NCBI RefSeq assembly: GCF_003465825.1
Contig: NZ_QSBV01000002.1
Coordinates: 62,001-126,000 of the forward strand
Length of the DNA stretch: 64,000 bases
Source of the DNA: Collinsella sp. AF02-46-1
GTDB lineage: Bacteria; Actinomycetota; Coriobacteriia; Coriobacteriales; Coriobacteriaceae
Reading direction: 5' to 3'
Under the pieces are notes generated by a model. That model worked only from the letters and a program-made list of their open reading frames with translations. It did no database searches and was not told the DNA's origin. Positions 33,776 through 42,093 of this stretch are shown here, piece by piece. The number at the start of each line of letters is the position of its first letter. Position 1 is the stretch's first letter. The position numbers were made by a program, and so were the translations under genes.

Positions 33776-34993
33776 TTAGAGGCCCAGATAGCTGGTCATG
33801 CCTTCGACGGCGAGCTTGGCGCCGGCTACGGCATGGACCACGGTGAGCGGGCCGTTGACCACGTCGCCGGCGGCAAAGACGCCAGGCACGGTGGTCATGC
33901 CGCACTCATCGACCGAAAGAAGACCGCGATGGTCGGTCTCCAGACCGCCCGTCGTAAGCACCAGTTTGTCCTTGGGCACCTGCGAGGCCGCAATCACAAC
34001 CGTGTCGGCGGGCACATGGTCAAGTTCTTCCTCGTAGCCCACCACGTTGTCGCCCTCGTCAAAGATAGCCGTCTCGAAAACCGGACCGTTATCGTCGATG
34101 GCGCAAATCGCCTTGCCGCGCACGATCTCGGCACCGTCAAGCTCGGTCAGCTCCACCTCGTCATCGATGGCCGAGATATGGCGCGATCGGGCATACACGG
34201 TAACCTTGCGAGCGCCCGAGCGCAGAGCCGTGCGGGCAACATCCATGGCCACGTTGCCGGCGCCGATAACCGCCACGTTCTGACCGATCGCCACGCTCGT
34301 GGGATCGACCAGGTAATCGATACCAAACAGTACGTTACCACGCGACTCGCCGGGAATACCCAGCTTGCGGGCGCGCCAGGTACCGGTACCGACAAAGACC
34401 GCATCGTAGCCGTCGCGCAACAGGTCGTCGATATGCAGCGCGCCGCCAATGGTGGTCGAGGGACGGACGCGTACGCCAAGCGAGCACATCACGTGACGGT
34501 ACTTTTGCACGAGAGCACGGGGCAGGCGAAACTCGGGGATGCCGTACTCCAGCACGCCGCCGATCTCGGGGCGTTGCTCAAACACCGTGACGGCACAGCC
34601 CAGCTGGGCCATCTTAATGGCCACGGTAATGCCGGCAGGACCGGAACCGACCACGGCAACCTGCTTGCCGCACGACGGCGCAGGCTTCCACTCCCTACGA
34701 TCCAAATACGCAGTCGAGATATAGTTCTCGATGCTCGAGAAATGCACCGGTGCGCCCTTGCGGCCCTGAATGCACGCGCCCTCGCACTGGCCCGAATGGT
34801 TGCAGATCATGGAGCAGACCGCGCTCATGGGGTTGTTCTGGAACAGCAGCTCACCTGCCTCTTCCAGACGACGCTGCTTGAAAAAGTCAATGACCTGCGG
34901 AATAGGCGTCTGCACCGGGCAGCCTTTAAGCTGGCAGAACGCCCTTTTGCAACCTAGGCAACGATTCGCCTCTTCGACAATGTGGATAGCCAC
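33776..34993 (-). CDS. GltD-family NAD(P)-dependent oxidoreductase (glutamate synthase small-subunit-like)
   Basis: A 405-residue flavoprotein from the GTG at 34993 (AAAAGGGGAG 4 nt upstream). N-terminal Fe-S cysteines: CLGCKRAFC, then CSMICNHSGQCEGAC. The FAD motif is VAVVGSGPAGITVAIKMAQLG and the NADPH motif is VAVIGAGNVAMDVARTALRSGA. No large GltB-like subunit is adjacent, so a role as an electron-input module (NfnB or SudA type) for a partner such as the following flavin reductase is as likely as glutamate synthesis. It is downstream of the GH105-epimerase pair. Confidence 0.85.
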   Translation of the reverse strand: MAIHIVEEANRCLGCKRAFCQLKGCPVQTPIPQVIDFFKQRRLEEAGELLFQNNPMSAVCSMICNHSGQCEGACIQGRKGAPVHFSSIENYISTAYLDRREWKPAPSCGKQVAVVGSGPAGITVAIKMAQLGCAVTVFEQRPEIGGVLEYGIPEFRLPRALVQKYRHVMCSLGVRVRPSTTIGGALHIDDLLRDGYDAVFVGTGTWRARKLGIPGESRGNVLFGIDYLVDPTSVAIGQNVAVIGAGNVAMDVARTALRSGARKVTVYARSRHISAIDDEVELTELDGAEIVRGKAICAIDDNGPVFETAIFDEGDNVVGYEEELDHVPADTVVIAASQVPKDKLVLTTGGLETDHRGLLSVDECGMTTVPGVFAAGDVVNGPLTVVHAVAGAKLAVEGMTSYLGL

Positions 34994-35096
34994 GCAACTC
35001 CCCTTTTTGATGTAATCCAATGAGGCGACGATAAAAACCCTTCACCGCCGCCCCCAGTCAAGCAAACTCAATATGCCGCCACGGCAAAAGCCAATG

Positions 35097-36026
35097 CTAT
35101 ATCTCGCGATGCGGAGCCCCGCAGCGAGCGGACATGCGCTCGAGTGTCGCCAGGCAGCTAGCCGCCGTCGCCGGCACGCTGTTCTCGACCACACAAGGAA
35201 TCCCCGAACAGGCGGCAGCCGCCCAGGCCACCACGGGCTCAAAGTCATAGCGGCCCGTCTCGCCCACGCCGTGGCACACCAGGCGAGAACCCGTACCATC
35301 GCACCAGCCGGCTTCGTCCTCGTTGTCGACGACCTCAAAATCCTTGGCGTGCAGCACGCGAATCTTACTGCCGCATAAGTAGAGCATACGCGCGGTGATT
35401 TCCTGCGCCTCGCCAACGACGCTGGGATGCAGCAGCGACACCGGGTCGTAGATCACGCCGAGCGCCGGGCTCGGGACGCGCTCCAGCACCTCACGGCAGC
35501 GATCTGGCGTGTTGACCGTCTCGTTCCAGCCGGGCTCGATCAGTATTTGCCCACCCACGGCCTCGGCGCACTCGCAGACGCGCGCGAGTCCATCCATAAA
35601 CGCATCGAGTGCCTCGTCGGTCATACGGTCGCCAGCAACGCAGTTCTGCGCATTGGGACGACCGGTCTCGGTGCCAACCGGACAGCCGCCGAGCATCTGA
35701 GCAAAGTTCAAGCACGCCTCGTACTCGGCAAAGTTATCCGTGAGCTGTTGTCGATCGGGCGTCGCCAGATTCTTATAACAGCCGAGCACGGCGACCGAAA
35801 CGCCCGCCTCATCGAGCACCGCACGCAAATGCTCGGCGAGCTCGCGGGTCAGACCGCATCGATCGATTCCCATTGATGCGTAGAGCACCTTGCTCGGCAG
35901 CTGAATGCACGAAAAGCCCAGCTCTCCTGCCATGCGAATGCGTTCCTCGACGGTCCCCTGCGGAAGATCGTGTAAACGCACGCCCGGAGTAATGGCCCCC
36001 ACGCTATTCACGCCCCTTATGAGCAT
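35097..36026 (-). CDS. Sugar-phosphate isomerase/epimerase-like TIM barrel
   Basis: A 309-residue protein of the xylose-isomerase-like/AP-endonuclease-2 fold. It contains ILIEPGWNETVNTPDRC (Glu metal ligand), GVIYDPVSLLHP (Asp, His), KIRVLHAKDFE (His, Lys, Asp) and a final VVENSV Glu, the usual metal-binding set of IolE/epimerase relatives. The reaction is unknown; it is probably isomerisation or epimerisation of a uronate-derived sugar. The ATG at 36026 overlaps the end of the GH105 gene by 23 bp, so the two are co-transcribed and coupled. Confidence 0.75.
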   Translation of the reverse strand: MLIRGVNSVGAITPGVRLHDLPQGTVEERIRMAGELGFSCIQLPSKVLYASMGIDRCGLTRELAEHLRAVLDEAGVSVAVLGCYKNLATPDRQQLTDNFAEYEACLNFAQMLGGCPVGTETGRPNAQNCVAGDRMTDEALDAFMDGLARVCECAEAVGGQILIEPGWNETVNTPDRCREVLERVPSPALGVIYDPVSLLHPSVVGEAQEITARMLYLCGSKIRVLHAKDFEVVDNEDEAGWCDGTGSRLVCHGVGETGRYDFEPVVAWAAAACSGIPCVVENSVPATAASCLATLERMSARCGAPHREI

Positions 36027-37242
36027 TGATGCCCGGCGTGTAGCCGCCAAACGGGTCATCGATGGAGCACACGCCCGAAGGGGCGAGCGGATCGCGCTTA
36101 CCGGCCAACTTGTCATGATGCATAGTCTCGATATAGGCGAGCACCAGCGGCGCCACGCCCTTCGCGTCGTTTTTGACGACGGGCTCGCTCATGTAGTAGC
36201 CAAACGTGCCCTCGCGGTGCGCGGTGTTGCCAAGACCCGCCACCAGGCAGATGTTGTCGAGCGCCAGCTGTCCGTCGCGCTCGGACAGGCACGTGTCGCA
36301 GATGCCGTCAAACGCACGGCGGCCGTACTGGTAGTAGCGCTCGCCCAGCACGCCCAGGCGCACGCCCTTCATGATGGCGTTGGCAAAGATGGCGCTGCCC
36401 GACTCCTCCAGATAGTTGGGGGCGATATTGGGCAGGTTGATGACCTGGTGCCACATACCGGTCTTCTCGTCCTGATACGGCAGCATGGCGTCGATCAGGT
36501 CGTGGAACATCTTGCGGATCTCGTCCTTCTCGGCCGACATCGAGGGCGGCATGAGCTCCCAGGTATCGATGAGCGCCATGGCGAACCAGCCCTCGGCGCG
36601 CAGCCAGAAGTTGGCCGAAAGGCCGGTGACGGGATCGCACCAGAACTGCTTGCGGCTCGCGTCGTAGGCGTGATAGTACAGGCCGTTGAGGGGGTTGCGC
36701 ATCAGGTCGTGCACCACCTGGAACATATGGAAGCTATCCGAGCAGGCACGGCGGTTGTGGAAGCTCAGCTCGTACTGCATGTAGAACGGCTGCGCCATGT
36801 ACATGCCGTCGAGCCAGATCTGGTTGGGGTAGACGGCTTTGTGCCAAAACACACCCTCTTTGGTACGCGGCTGGGTCTCGAGCTGACGGTAGATGGTATC
36901 CATGGCGGCACGGTACTTGGGCTTGCCCACCAGGTCATAGAGTTTGTAGAGGGTTTTGCCCGCGTTGACGTTGTCGAGGTTGTACTCCTGGGGATCGTAA
37001 TGCTTGATGGTGCCGTCATCCTGGACAAAGAAGTCGATATAGTCGTCGGCGAAGGTCAGGTAACGCTGCTCGCCGGTGATCTCGTACAGCTCGATGAGCG
37101 CCTTGATCATGCAGCCGTCAATGTAATTCCAGGTGTTCTCCTTGCCGGCGCGAAGCTTTTCGATATTCCAGGCCGGCGCCTGAGGCGTAGAGGTCTCGAT
37201 CAACTGCTCGATATAACGGTCCAGAATCTGATTGCAACCCAT
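36004..37242 (-). CDS. GH105 unsaturated rhamnogalacturonyl/galacturonyl hydrolase
   Basis: A 412-residue (alpha/alpha)6-barrel hydrolase that removes the 4,5-unsaturated uronic acid from the non-reducing end of oligosaccharides made by pectin lyases. The catalytic Asp is Asp145 in QIWLDGMYMAQPF, matching Asp143 of YteR. HKAVYPN, DSFHMFQ, FWLRAEGWFAMALID and NYLEESGSAIFANA are further family motifs. No signal peptide, so it works in the cytosol. The ATG at 37242 has AGAGGGGA upstream. Two uronate operators lie 26-85 bp upstream. Its product would feed the DhuI/KduD branch. Confidence 0.9.
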   Translation of the reverse strand: MGCNQILDRYIEQLIETSTPQAPAWNIEKLRAGKENTWNYIDGCMIKALIELYEITGEQRYLTFADDYIDFFVQDDGTIKHYDPQEYNLDNVNAGKTLYKLYDLVGKPKYRAAMDTIYRQLETQPRTKEGVFWHKAVYPNQIWLDGMYMAQPFYMQYELSFHNRRACSDSFHMFQVVHDLMRNPLNGLYYHAYDASRKQFWCDPVTGLSANFWLRAEGWFAMALIDTWELMPPSMSAEKDEIRKMFHDLIDAMLPYQDEKTGMWHQVINLPNIAPNYLEESGSAIFANAIMKGVRLGVLGERYYQYGRRAFDGICDTCLSERDGQLALDNICLVAGLGNTAHREGTFGYYMSEPVVKNDAKGVAPLVLAYIETMHHDKLAGKRDPLAPSGVCSIDDPFGGYTPGINAHKGRE

Positions 37243-37267
37243 TGCTGTCCCCTCTGACGTTATTGAT

Positions 37268-37335
37268 GGGTGAACGTTTCCCCTAGTGTAACGCGAACGG
37301 GGATTATAGGGTGAACGTTAACCCTATAATCCCCG
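37268..37335. promoter_or_regulatory. Operator pair and 38-bp palindrome upstream of GH105
   Basis: GGGTGAACGTTTCCC at 37268-37282 and GGGTGAACGTTAACCC at 37309-37324. The second lies inside a 38-bp palindrome (37298-37335; arms CGGGGATTATAGGGT) with a single mismatched pair. Each arm contains ATTATA/TATAAT, so -10-like boxes face both ways around the operator core. Confidence 0.65.
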
Positions 37336-37363
37336 TGAACGGCAAACTTTTAACGGCAAACGG
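37336..37363. promoter_or_regulatory. 28-bp TGAACGG element, copy 2
   Basis: Starts TGAACGGCAAAC and ends CAAACGG, 11 bp beyond the operator. It overlaps the last codons of the SGNH hydrolase gene, so the pattern is kept even where coding sequence constrains it. Confidence 0.5.
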
Positions 37364-38018
37364 CGGTGAGGCCCGCAGCGATGCGATGCGCCAGGCGCTC
37401 ATAGCCGGCAGGGCTGTAATGCAGACCGTCCGGCATGTAGAGCTCGCGGTGCTCCGGCAAAAACGGGCTGATGCCGCTTTGCGCATACAGGTCGATCACC
37501 GGCACCGAGTAGCGATCGCAAACCTCCAGCATCGCCTGCACATAGGCGTCTTGCGTCAGGCCCAGATGGTTGGCCTCGTTGCTTGCCGGAATATCCTTCT
37601 CGTGTTTGCCGCTCGTCTTGCACGGCGTCATAAACACCAGCTTTGCCTGAGGCGAGCGCGCCGTGATGGTGCGGATCAGGTAGTCGAGCGCACCGTAGAA
37701 CTCGTGCACGTCCGTGCTGCCCAGCTCTCCCAGCGGCACGTTACGGCTAAAGTCGTTAACGCCGCCAAAGACGATGCAGATATCTACCGTGTGATCGATG
37801 CCGTCCAAGCGCTCGACAAACGAATCGCTACGGTCGGCCTTGACGGCAATACGCGAACCCTTAATACCAAAGTTCTCGATCGTAGCGCCGCCCAGCAGCG
37901 CACCCAGGTGCGAAGTCCAGGAGATATCGTTGCCTCCCCCGCCGCATCCGTTATCGCCCCAGGTGGTCGAATCGCCAAAGCAGCAGATGGTCAATTCGCT
38001 CAAGTTTTTCGTTTCCAT
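37350..38018 (-). CDS. SGNH/GDSL hydrolase, probable cytosolic acetylesterase
   Basis: A 222-residue esterase. Block I CFGDSTTWGDN has the catalytic Ser, GxxND is FGGVNDF, and block V DGLHYSPAGYERLA gives the Asp/His. Length and motifs fit the GDSL family that includes rhamnogalacturonan acetylesterases. Its place as the last gene of the GH28-CE8 operon suggests removal of acetyl groups from pectin oligosaccharides. No signal peptide. The ATG at 38018 has GAGGAGAAG 4 nt upstream; a longer frame to 38387 overlaps the CE8 gene and is rejected. Confidence 0.8.
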   Translation of the reverse strand: METKNLSELTICCFGDSTTWGDNGCGGGGNDISWTSHLGALLGGATIENFGIKGSRIAVKADRSDSFVERLDGIDHTVDICIVFGGVNDFSRNVPLGELGSTDVHEFYGALDYLIRTITARSPQAKLVFMTPCKTSGKHEKDIPASNEANHLGLTQDAYVQAMLEVCDRYSVPVIDLYAQSGISPFLPEHRELYMPDGLHYSPAGYERLAHRIAAGLTAVCR

Positions 38019-38086
38019 ATTCTTCTCCTCACCCGCACACCGGCGGTCATACAGGTACATACCGTTCATTCGCAACATCCGAGGGG

Positions 38087-40252
38087 CTATGCGTGGGCGC
38101 ATTCCGCAACTTGCGAATCGAGCCATTCGATATCCTCGGCAAGATGCGCCACGCCCAGGTGGTGTCCACCCGGGCAGACCTCGTGCAGAAGGTTTTCGTC
38201 CTTGCCCAGCAGCGCGTAGGCGTCGCGAACGATATCGAGCTGCTCGTCTACGTTCGCAAGCCCGCGGGCGCCGTTGAGATGGTCTTTCTCGCAGCTCTGA
38301 ACCAAGAGCGGCCGTGGCGCGACAAGCGATGCAATGTCGCCCATGTCGAGCAGACGCCAGAGTCCAGGCGTGTAATTGCAGCTGCAATTGCCGTTGAGGT
38401 GCAGTAGCGAATCATCAACGCCGTACAGATAGCCCGAGACAAACGCCTTGCGCACGCGCGGGTCGAGCGCGGACAGGTACAACGTCATGTAACCGCCGCC
38501 CGAAAAACCAAAGCAGCCCAGGTCGTCCATGGCAATGTCACCGCGTGTCTCCAAGTAATCAATCAAGCGCATGTTGTCCCAGGCGTTGAGGCCCGCGACC
38601 GTAAGACCCAGCGGCTCGGCCATACGTGCTTGATTCAGACACGTACCGCGCAGGTAGCTGTTCTCGTCGTCGCCCTGACCCTTCCAGTCACGACGGTATC
38701 CCCAACCACGCGCATCGGGGCAGACGGTCACGTAACCCATGCGCGCCAAACGCAGACCGTAGTCGTAATTGAACTTACGCACGGCATCGTCGACCGCCGG
38801 CACGCCCGCAACGCCGGCTATGCTTGCAGCACCCGCCCCCTGGTGACCATGCGGGCAGATATAGCAGCGCTTGAGTCCCCGCTCGTCAAGCTTGGGGCGG
38901 GACGGCTCCAACAGGTAAAACGGCATCCACACATCGTGCTCAACCTGCAACACCGCATGAGTACGCACGATGCTGCCGGCAACCCGCACGCGATTGAGCT
39001 CACGAATCTCAATCGGGGCGCGGTCCATAAGCGAAAGACCCAAAATATCGTACAGACGAGTCCTGGTCGCAGCCTTCCATGCCTCAAAGTCTGTGGGAGT
39101 CTTGCCCGTAAATGCGGCCGAGCGCCCCTCGCGCTTCAGTCGGGCGCGCAGCGCAGGTTCGTCCTCGTAGTACGTCTCGATGTGCACGGTGCGGCCATTG
39201 GCAGATAGCCCGGCCGTCTCTACCGCATCACCGTCGCCGCCCTCGGGATCCCAACCATCCGTGCCGGCAAGCACTCGGTCACGCGCATAGCGTTCGGAAT
39301 CCTGACCGGTCAGGCAATGCGCCCACGGCACCCAAGCGGCAGTATCACCCGCCGGGCCAAACAGGGCACCGCCGGCATACAGGGTGCCGTCATGTGCCGC
39401 TGGCTTATTCCAATCCCACCAGCCCTCGAGTGAAATATGGGGGCCCAGCCAGCATTCGAGCAAAACGGTCTGGGCCCACTCGCGCCATGGACGACCCAGA
39501 TAGACCGATCCGGGGGCAATGCCCTCATCGGCTGTAAACGAACAGCCATGAAACACAAATCCGTACGGCTCGCCCTGAGGCGTGGAGGCTGCCGTTACAT
39601 ACCCGTTGACATCCATATCGCGGTTGAGCGAGCGAATCTCACACCCCTCAAAGTAGGCACGCGCGCCGCCAAAGATAAAGTCGACATCGCCCTCGATCCG
39701 GCAACGTCGAAAATACTGCCGCCCCACGCGGCGCGGGGCGAACTGCTTGGGGCCTATAAAGCCGCCCGGCTTGGCCTCGCGCGGCGGCAGCGGCCCCAAA
39801 AAGAGCGTGTCCTGGTGTCCCTTAATGCAGCAGGCATCGACAACCAGGCGGTCACCATCGGCATACAGGGCAATCGCCTGGCCGACCTCGCGCCCATCAC
39901 CGGCGTTGTTTTCGATTGTTAGACCCGCAAGCGTCACGTCGTCGGCATCGACCAGCACCGTGTACGTACGGAAGGTGCCGAGTCTTCCATCCTGGCAGCT
40001 ACCATCTTCCGAAGGCATCTTGGCACCCAGGCCTCCCACGATACGCACGCTGTCGGCCGTCTCGCCCTCGAGCGTCACATGCGGACGACGAATTTCGACC
40101 CGTTCGCGGTACTCACCCGGCGCCACCAGCACGCGCACCGGCACGGTCGCATCGGGCACACACCGCTCCGCCGCCTCGAGCGCCGCCGAAATGCTGCGAT
40201 ACGCGCCTTCGCGTTCGAGCGATACCTCAAAGAGCTGTTCTTTACCACTCAT
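38087..40252 (-). CDS. Two-domain pectin esterase: CE8 pectin methylesterase fused to an alpha/beta hydrolase
   Basis: A 721-residue fusion. Residues about 8-330 are a CE8 beta-helix: Gln147-Asp148 in GHQDTLFLG, Asp191 in GDVDFIFGGA and Arg254 in YLGRPWREWAQTV, the catalytic set of pectin methylesterases. Residues about 350-715 are an alpha/beta hydrolase (RLYDILGL, ICPHGHQGAG, nucleophile GFSGGGYMTLYLSALDP, LVQSCEKD, final His in CPGGHHLGVAHL), like acyl-esterases or acetyl-xylan esterases. No signal peptide, so both esterases act on imported oligosaccharides. The ATG at 40252 has only a weak GAAAG upstream. It lies between GH28 and SGNH genes in one operon. Confidence 0.88.
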   Translation of the reverse strand: MSGKEQLFEVSLEREGAYRSISAALEAAERCVPDATVPVRVLVAPGEYRERVEIRRPHVTLEGETADSVRIVGGLGAKMPSEDGSCQDGRLGTFRTYTVLVDADDVTLAGLTIENNAGDGREVGQAIALYADGDRLVVDACCIKGHQDTLFLGPLPPREAKPGGFIGPKQFAPRRVGRQYFRRCRIEGDVDFIFGGARAYFEGCEIRSLNRDMDVNGYVTAASTPQGEPYGFVFHGCSFTADEGIAPGSVYLGRPWREWAQTVLLECWLGPHISLEGWWDWNKPAAHDGTLYAGGALFGPAGDTAAWVPWAHCLTGQDSERYARDRVLAGTDGWDPEGGDGDAVETAGLSANGRTVHIETYYEDEPALRARLKREGRSAAFTGKTPTDFEAWKAATRTRLYDILGLSLMDRAPIEIRELNRVRVAGSIVRTHAVLQVEHDVWMPFYLLEPSRPKLDERGLKRCYICPHGHQGAGAASIAGVAGVPAVDDAVRKFNYDYGLRLARMGYVTVCPDARGWGYRRDWKGQGDDENSYLRGTCLNQARMAEPLGLTVAGLNAWDNMRLIDYLETRGDIAMDDLGCFGFSGGGYMTLYLSALDPRVRKAFVSGYLYGVDDSLLHLNGNCSCNYTPGLWRLLDMGDIASLVAPRPLLVQSCEKDHLNGARGLANVDEQLDIVRDAYALLGKDENLLHEVCPGGHHLGVAHLAEDIEWLDSQVAECAHA

Positions 40253-40383
40253 CTGTCATTACGCTTTCTGTCACAGAACACCCACCGTGCAATACCGGCA
40301 CCTATAGATTGCGTGCGACAGCCGGGCAGACCCGACCGTCGCACGCCTCAACATGCCGTATTCACTTGTGCAGGAGCACTACC

Positions 40384-41979
40384 CTACGCGCGGATAACCT
40401 TGTCGACGTTTTGCAGCTGCAGCTCGTCGCCATCCTGACCCTCGATGCGCACGTTCTGCAGGTCGAGGACTTTCACGTTCTGCGCGATGATGCCCTGGCG
40501 CACCATGGGCTCCACGCCGCAGGCCATGGCCGGCACAAAGGGCTCGGCATCGGCGGCAAAGGTCACATGGACATCCTGGAACGTCAGGCGCGTCACCTTG
40601 CTCTCGGGAAGGCCCGTGATATAGGCCGCGGCCGCATGGCAGTTGGTGGCCTCGATATCGCAAAACGTCGTGGCGCCAAAGCCGGGCGTACGGTCGTCGA
40701 CGGGCAGCGCCTCGCGAGACTGAACGTAGTCGGTCTTGCCGTCCTTGTCGCAGAAGTAGAACGAGTTAACCACGAAGGGCGTGAGCACCTTATCCATGCG
40801 AATGTGCTCGAAGGTGATGCCCTCGTTGACGGCGTCCTTGCCGCGTCCGCGGCGTGTCTTGACGCGCAGGCCGCGGTCGGTGCGCTCAAAGAGGCACTTG
40901 CTCACGGTGAGGTCCTTGATGCCGCCGGCGGCCTCGGATCCCAGCACCACGGCGCCGTGGCCGTCGTGCATGTAGCAGTGCGAGATCAGCACGTCGTGCG
41001 TGGCGGGACGGAGCTCGGGTTCAATGCCCAGTTTGCCGCTCTTGATGGCGATGCAGTCGTCCCCCACCGAGAACTGACAGCCAAGGATGCGGACAAAACT
41101 GCAGCTCTCGGGATCGAAACCGTCGGTGTTGTGGGAGTTCTTGGGACCCTCGATGGACAGGCACAGGGCATCGACGTGCTCGCACAGAATGGGATGGATA
41201 TTCCACGCCGGGCTGTTGCGCACGGTAAAGCCGGCAAGACTCACGTTTTCGCACTCGGACAGGAAGATCATGCGCGGGCGGGCGACCTCGCGGCCCTCCT
41301 CGGGACGGAAGATGTTCTTAAAGTCCTTGTTCCACCAGTTGTCCTCGGCAAAATCGGTCTGGCCGTCGATGGCGCCGCGGCCATAGATGCACACGTCGTG
41401 CACGCTCAGGCCCGTAAAGGTCGAACAGTAGGTCGAAAAGCTCTCGCCTTCCCAGCGGCCCAGGGGCAGCATGTCGGTGCCGGCATACCCGGCGCCCTCG
41501 TCGCCCGTGACCGTGCCCGGAATGTAGGCAAGCGCCGCGCGCTCGTGACGGGCCAGCAGCACCGCGCCCTCGGCAAGCTCGATGTTGATATTGCTCTTAA
41601 GGAAGAGGGACTTGATGCGGTAGTTGCCGGCGGGGATCAGCACGCGCCCGCCCTTGGGGCAGGCCATGATGGCAGCCTGAATGTTGGTGGTGTCATCGTG
41701 CTCGGCATCGCCCTTGGCTCCGCAGTCGCGAACGTTGATGGTAAAGGGCTCCGCCGGCGTGGTGACGCCTACGCTCAACTCGCGCTCGCCGCAGACAAAG
41801 CGGATCAGGTTGCGCTTGCCGGGGGTCAGGCCATCGACATAGGTCTCGACCGTATTCGTGGTACCGGCGGGCTCATCGTTGACAAAGATCTCCCACGTAT
41901 CGGCACAGGTAAAGTAGCCGCCATCGTCGAGCTCGATAACGGCCGCGCGGGCATTGCGCCAGATAACGTTCGTCTCCAT
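40384..41979 (-). CDS. GH28 polygalacturonase (cytosolic, probably exo-acting)
   Basis: A 531-residue beta-helix hydrolase. A fibronectin-like N-terminal part (residues 1-80; VNDEPAGTTNTVETYVDGL) precedes the GH28 catalytic core: NTD at 284-286, GDD at 306-308, GHG at 340-342 and RVK at 372-374. This set hydrolyses alpha-1,4-galacturonic linkages. The N-terminal extra domain and absence of a signal peptide resemble exo-polygalacturonases acting on oligogalacturonides inside the cell. The start ATG at 41979 follows GAGGGAGAG. The transporter gene upstream ends at 42094 with a terminator in between, so expression may rely on read-through or an undetected promoter. Confidence 0.92.
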   Translation of the reverse strand: METNVIWRNARAAVIELDDGGYFTCADTWEIFVNDEPAGTTNTVETYVDGLTPGKRNLIRFVCGERELSVGVTTPAEPFTINVRDCGAKGDAEHDDTTNIQAAIMACPKGGRVLIPAGNYRIKSLFLKSNINIELAEGAVLLARHERAALAYIPGTVTGDEGAGYAGTDMLPLGRWEGESFSTYCSTFTGLSVHDVCIYGRGAIDGQTDFAEDNWWNKDFKNIFRPEEGREVARPRMIFLSECENVSLAGFTVRNSPAWNIHPILCEHVDALCLSIEGPKNSHNTDGFDPESCSFVRILGCQFSVGDDCIAIKSGKLGIEPELRPATHDVLISHCYMHDGHGAVVLGSEAAGGIKDLTVSKCLFERTDRGLRVKTRRGRGKDAVNEGITFEHIRMDKVLTPFVVNSFYFCDKDGKTDYVQSREALPVDDRTPGFGATTFCDIEATNCHAAAAYITGLPESKVTRLTFQDVHVTFAADAEPFVPAMACGVEPMVRQGIIAQNVKVLDLQNVRIEGQDGDELQLQNVDKVIRA

Positions 41980-42029
41980 GGGTCTCTCCCTCAAATGTAA
42001 TCAGAAGTTCATACTACTCGTTTTTAAAA

Positions 42030-42071
42030 AAGGGCCGTACCCGCCGGTGGATCTCCGGTGGCACGGCCCTG
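42030..42071 (-). terminator. Terminator after the GPH transporter gene
   Basis: AGGGCCGT/ACGGCCCT outer stem with inner CCGG repeats, followed on the minus strand by TTTTTT. It lies 23 bp past the stop codon at 42094 and 51 bp before the GH28 start, so it may attenuate expression of the esterase operon. Confidence 0.8.
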
Positions 42072-42093
42072 TGGTTTGGACGATGCGCCTGCC

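Noticed and set aside
38019..38387. An N-terminal extension of the SGNH hydrolase gene to 38387
   Set aside because: It would overlap the CE8-esterase gene by 300 bp in another frame and reads as Arg-rich shadow sequence; the GDSL block and ribosome binding site place the start at 38018.
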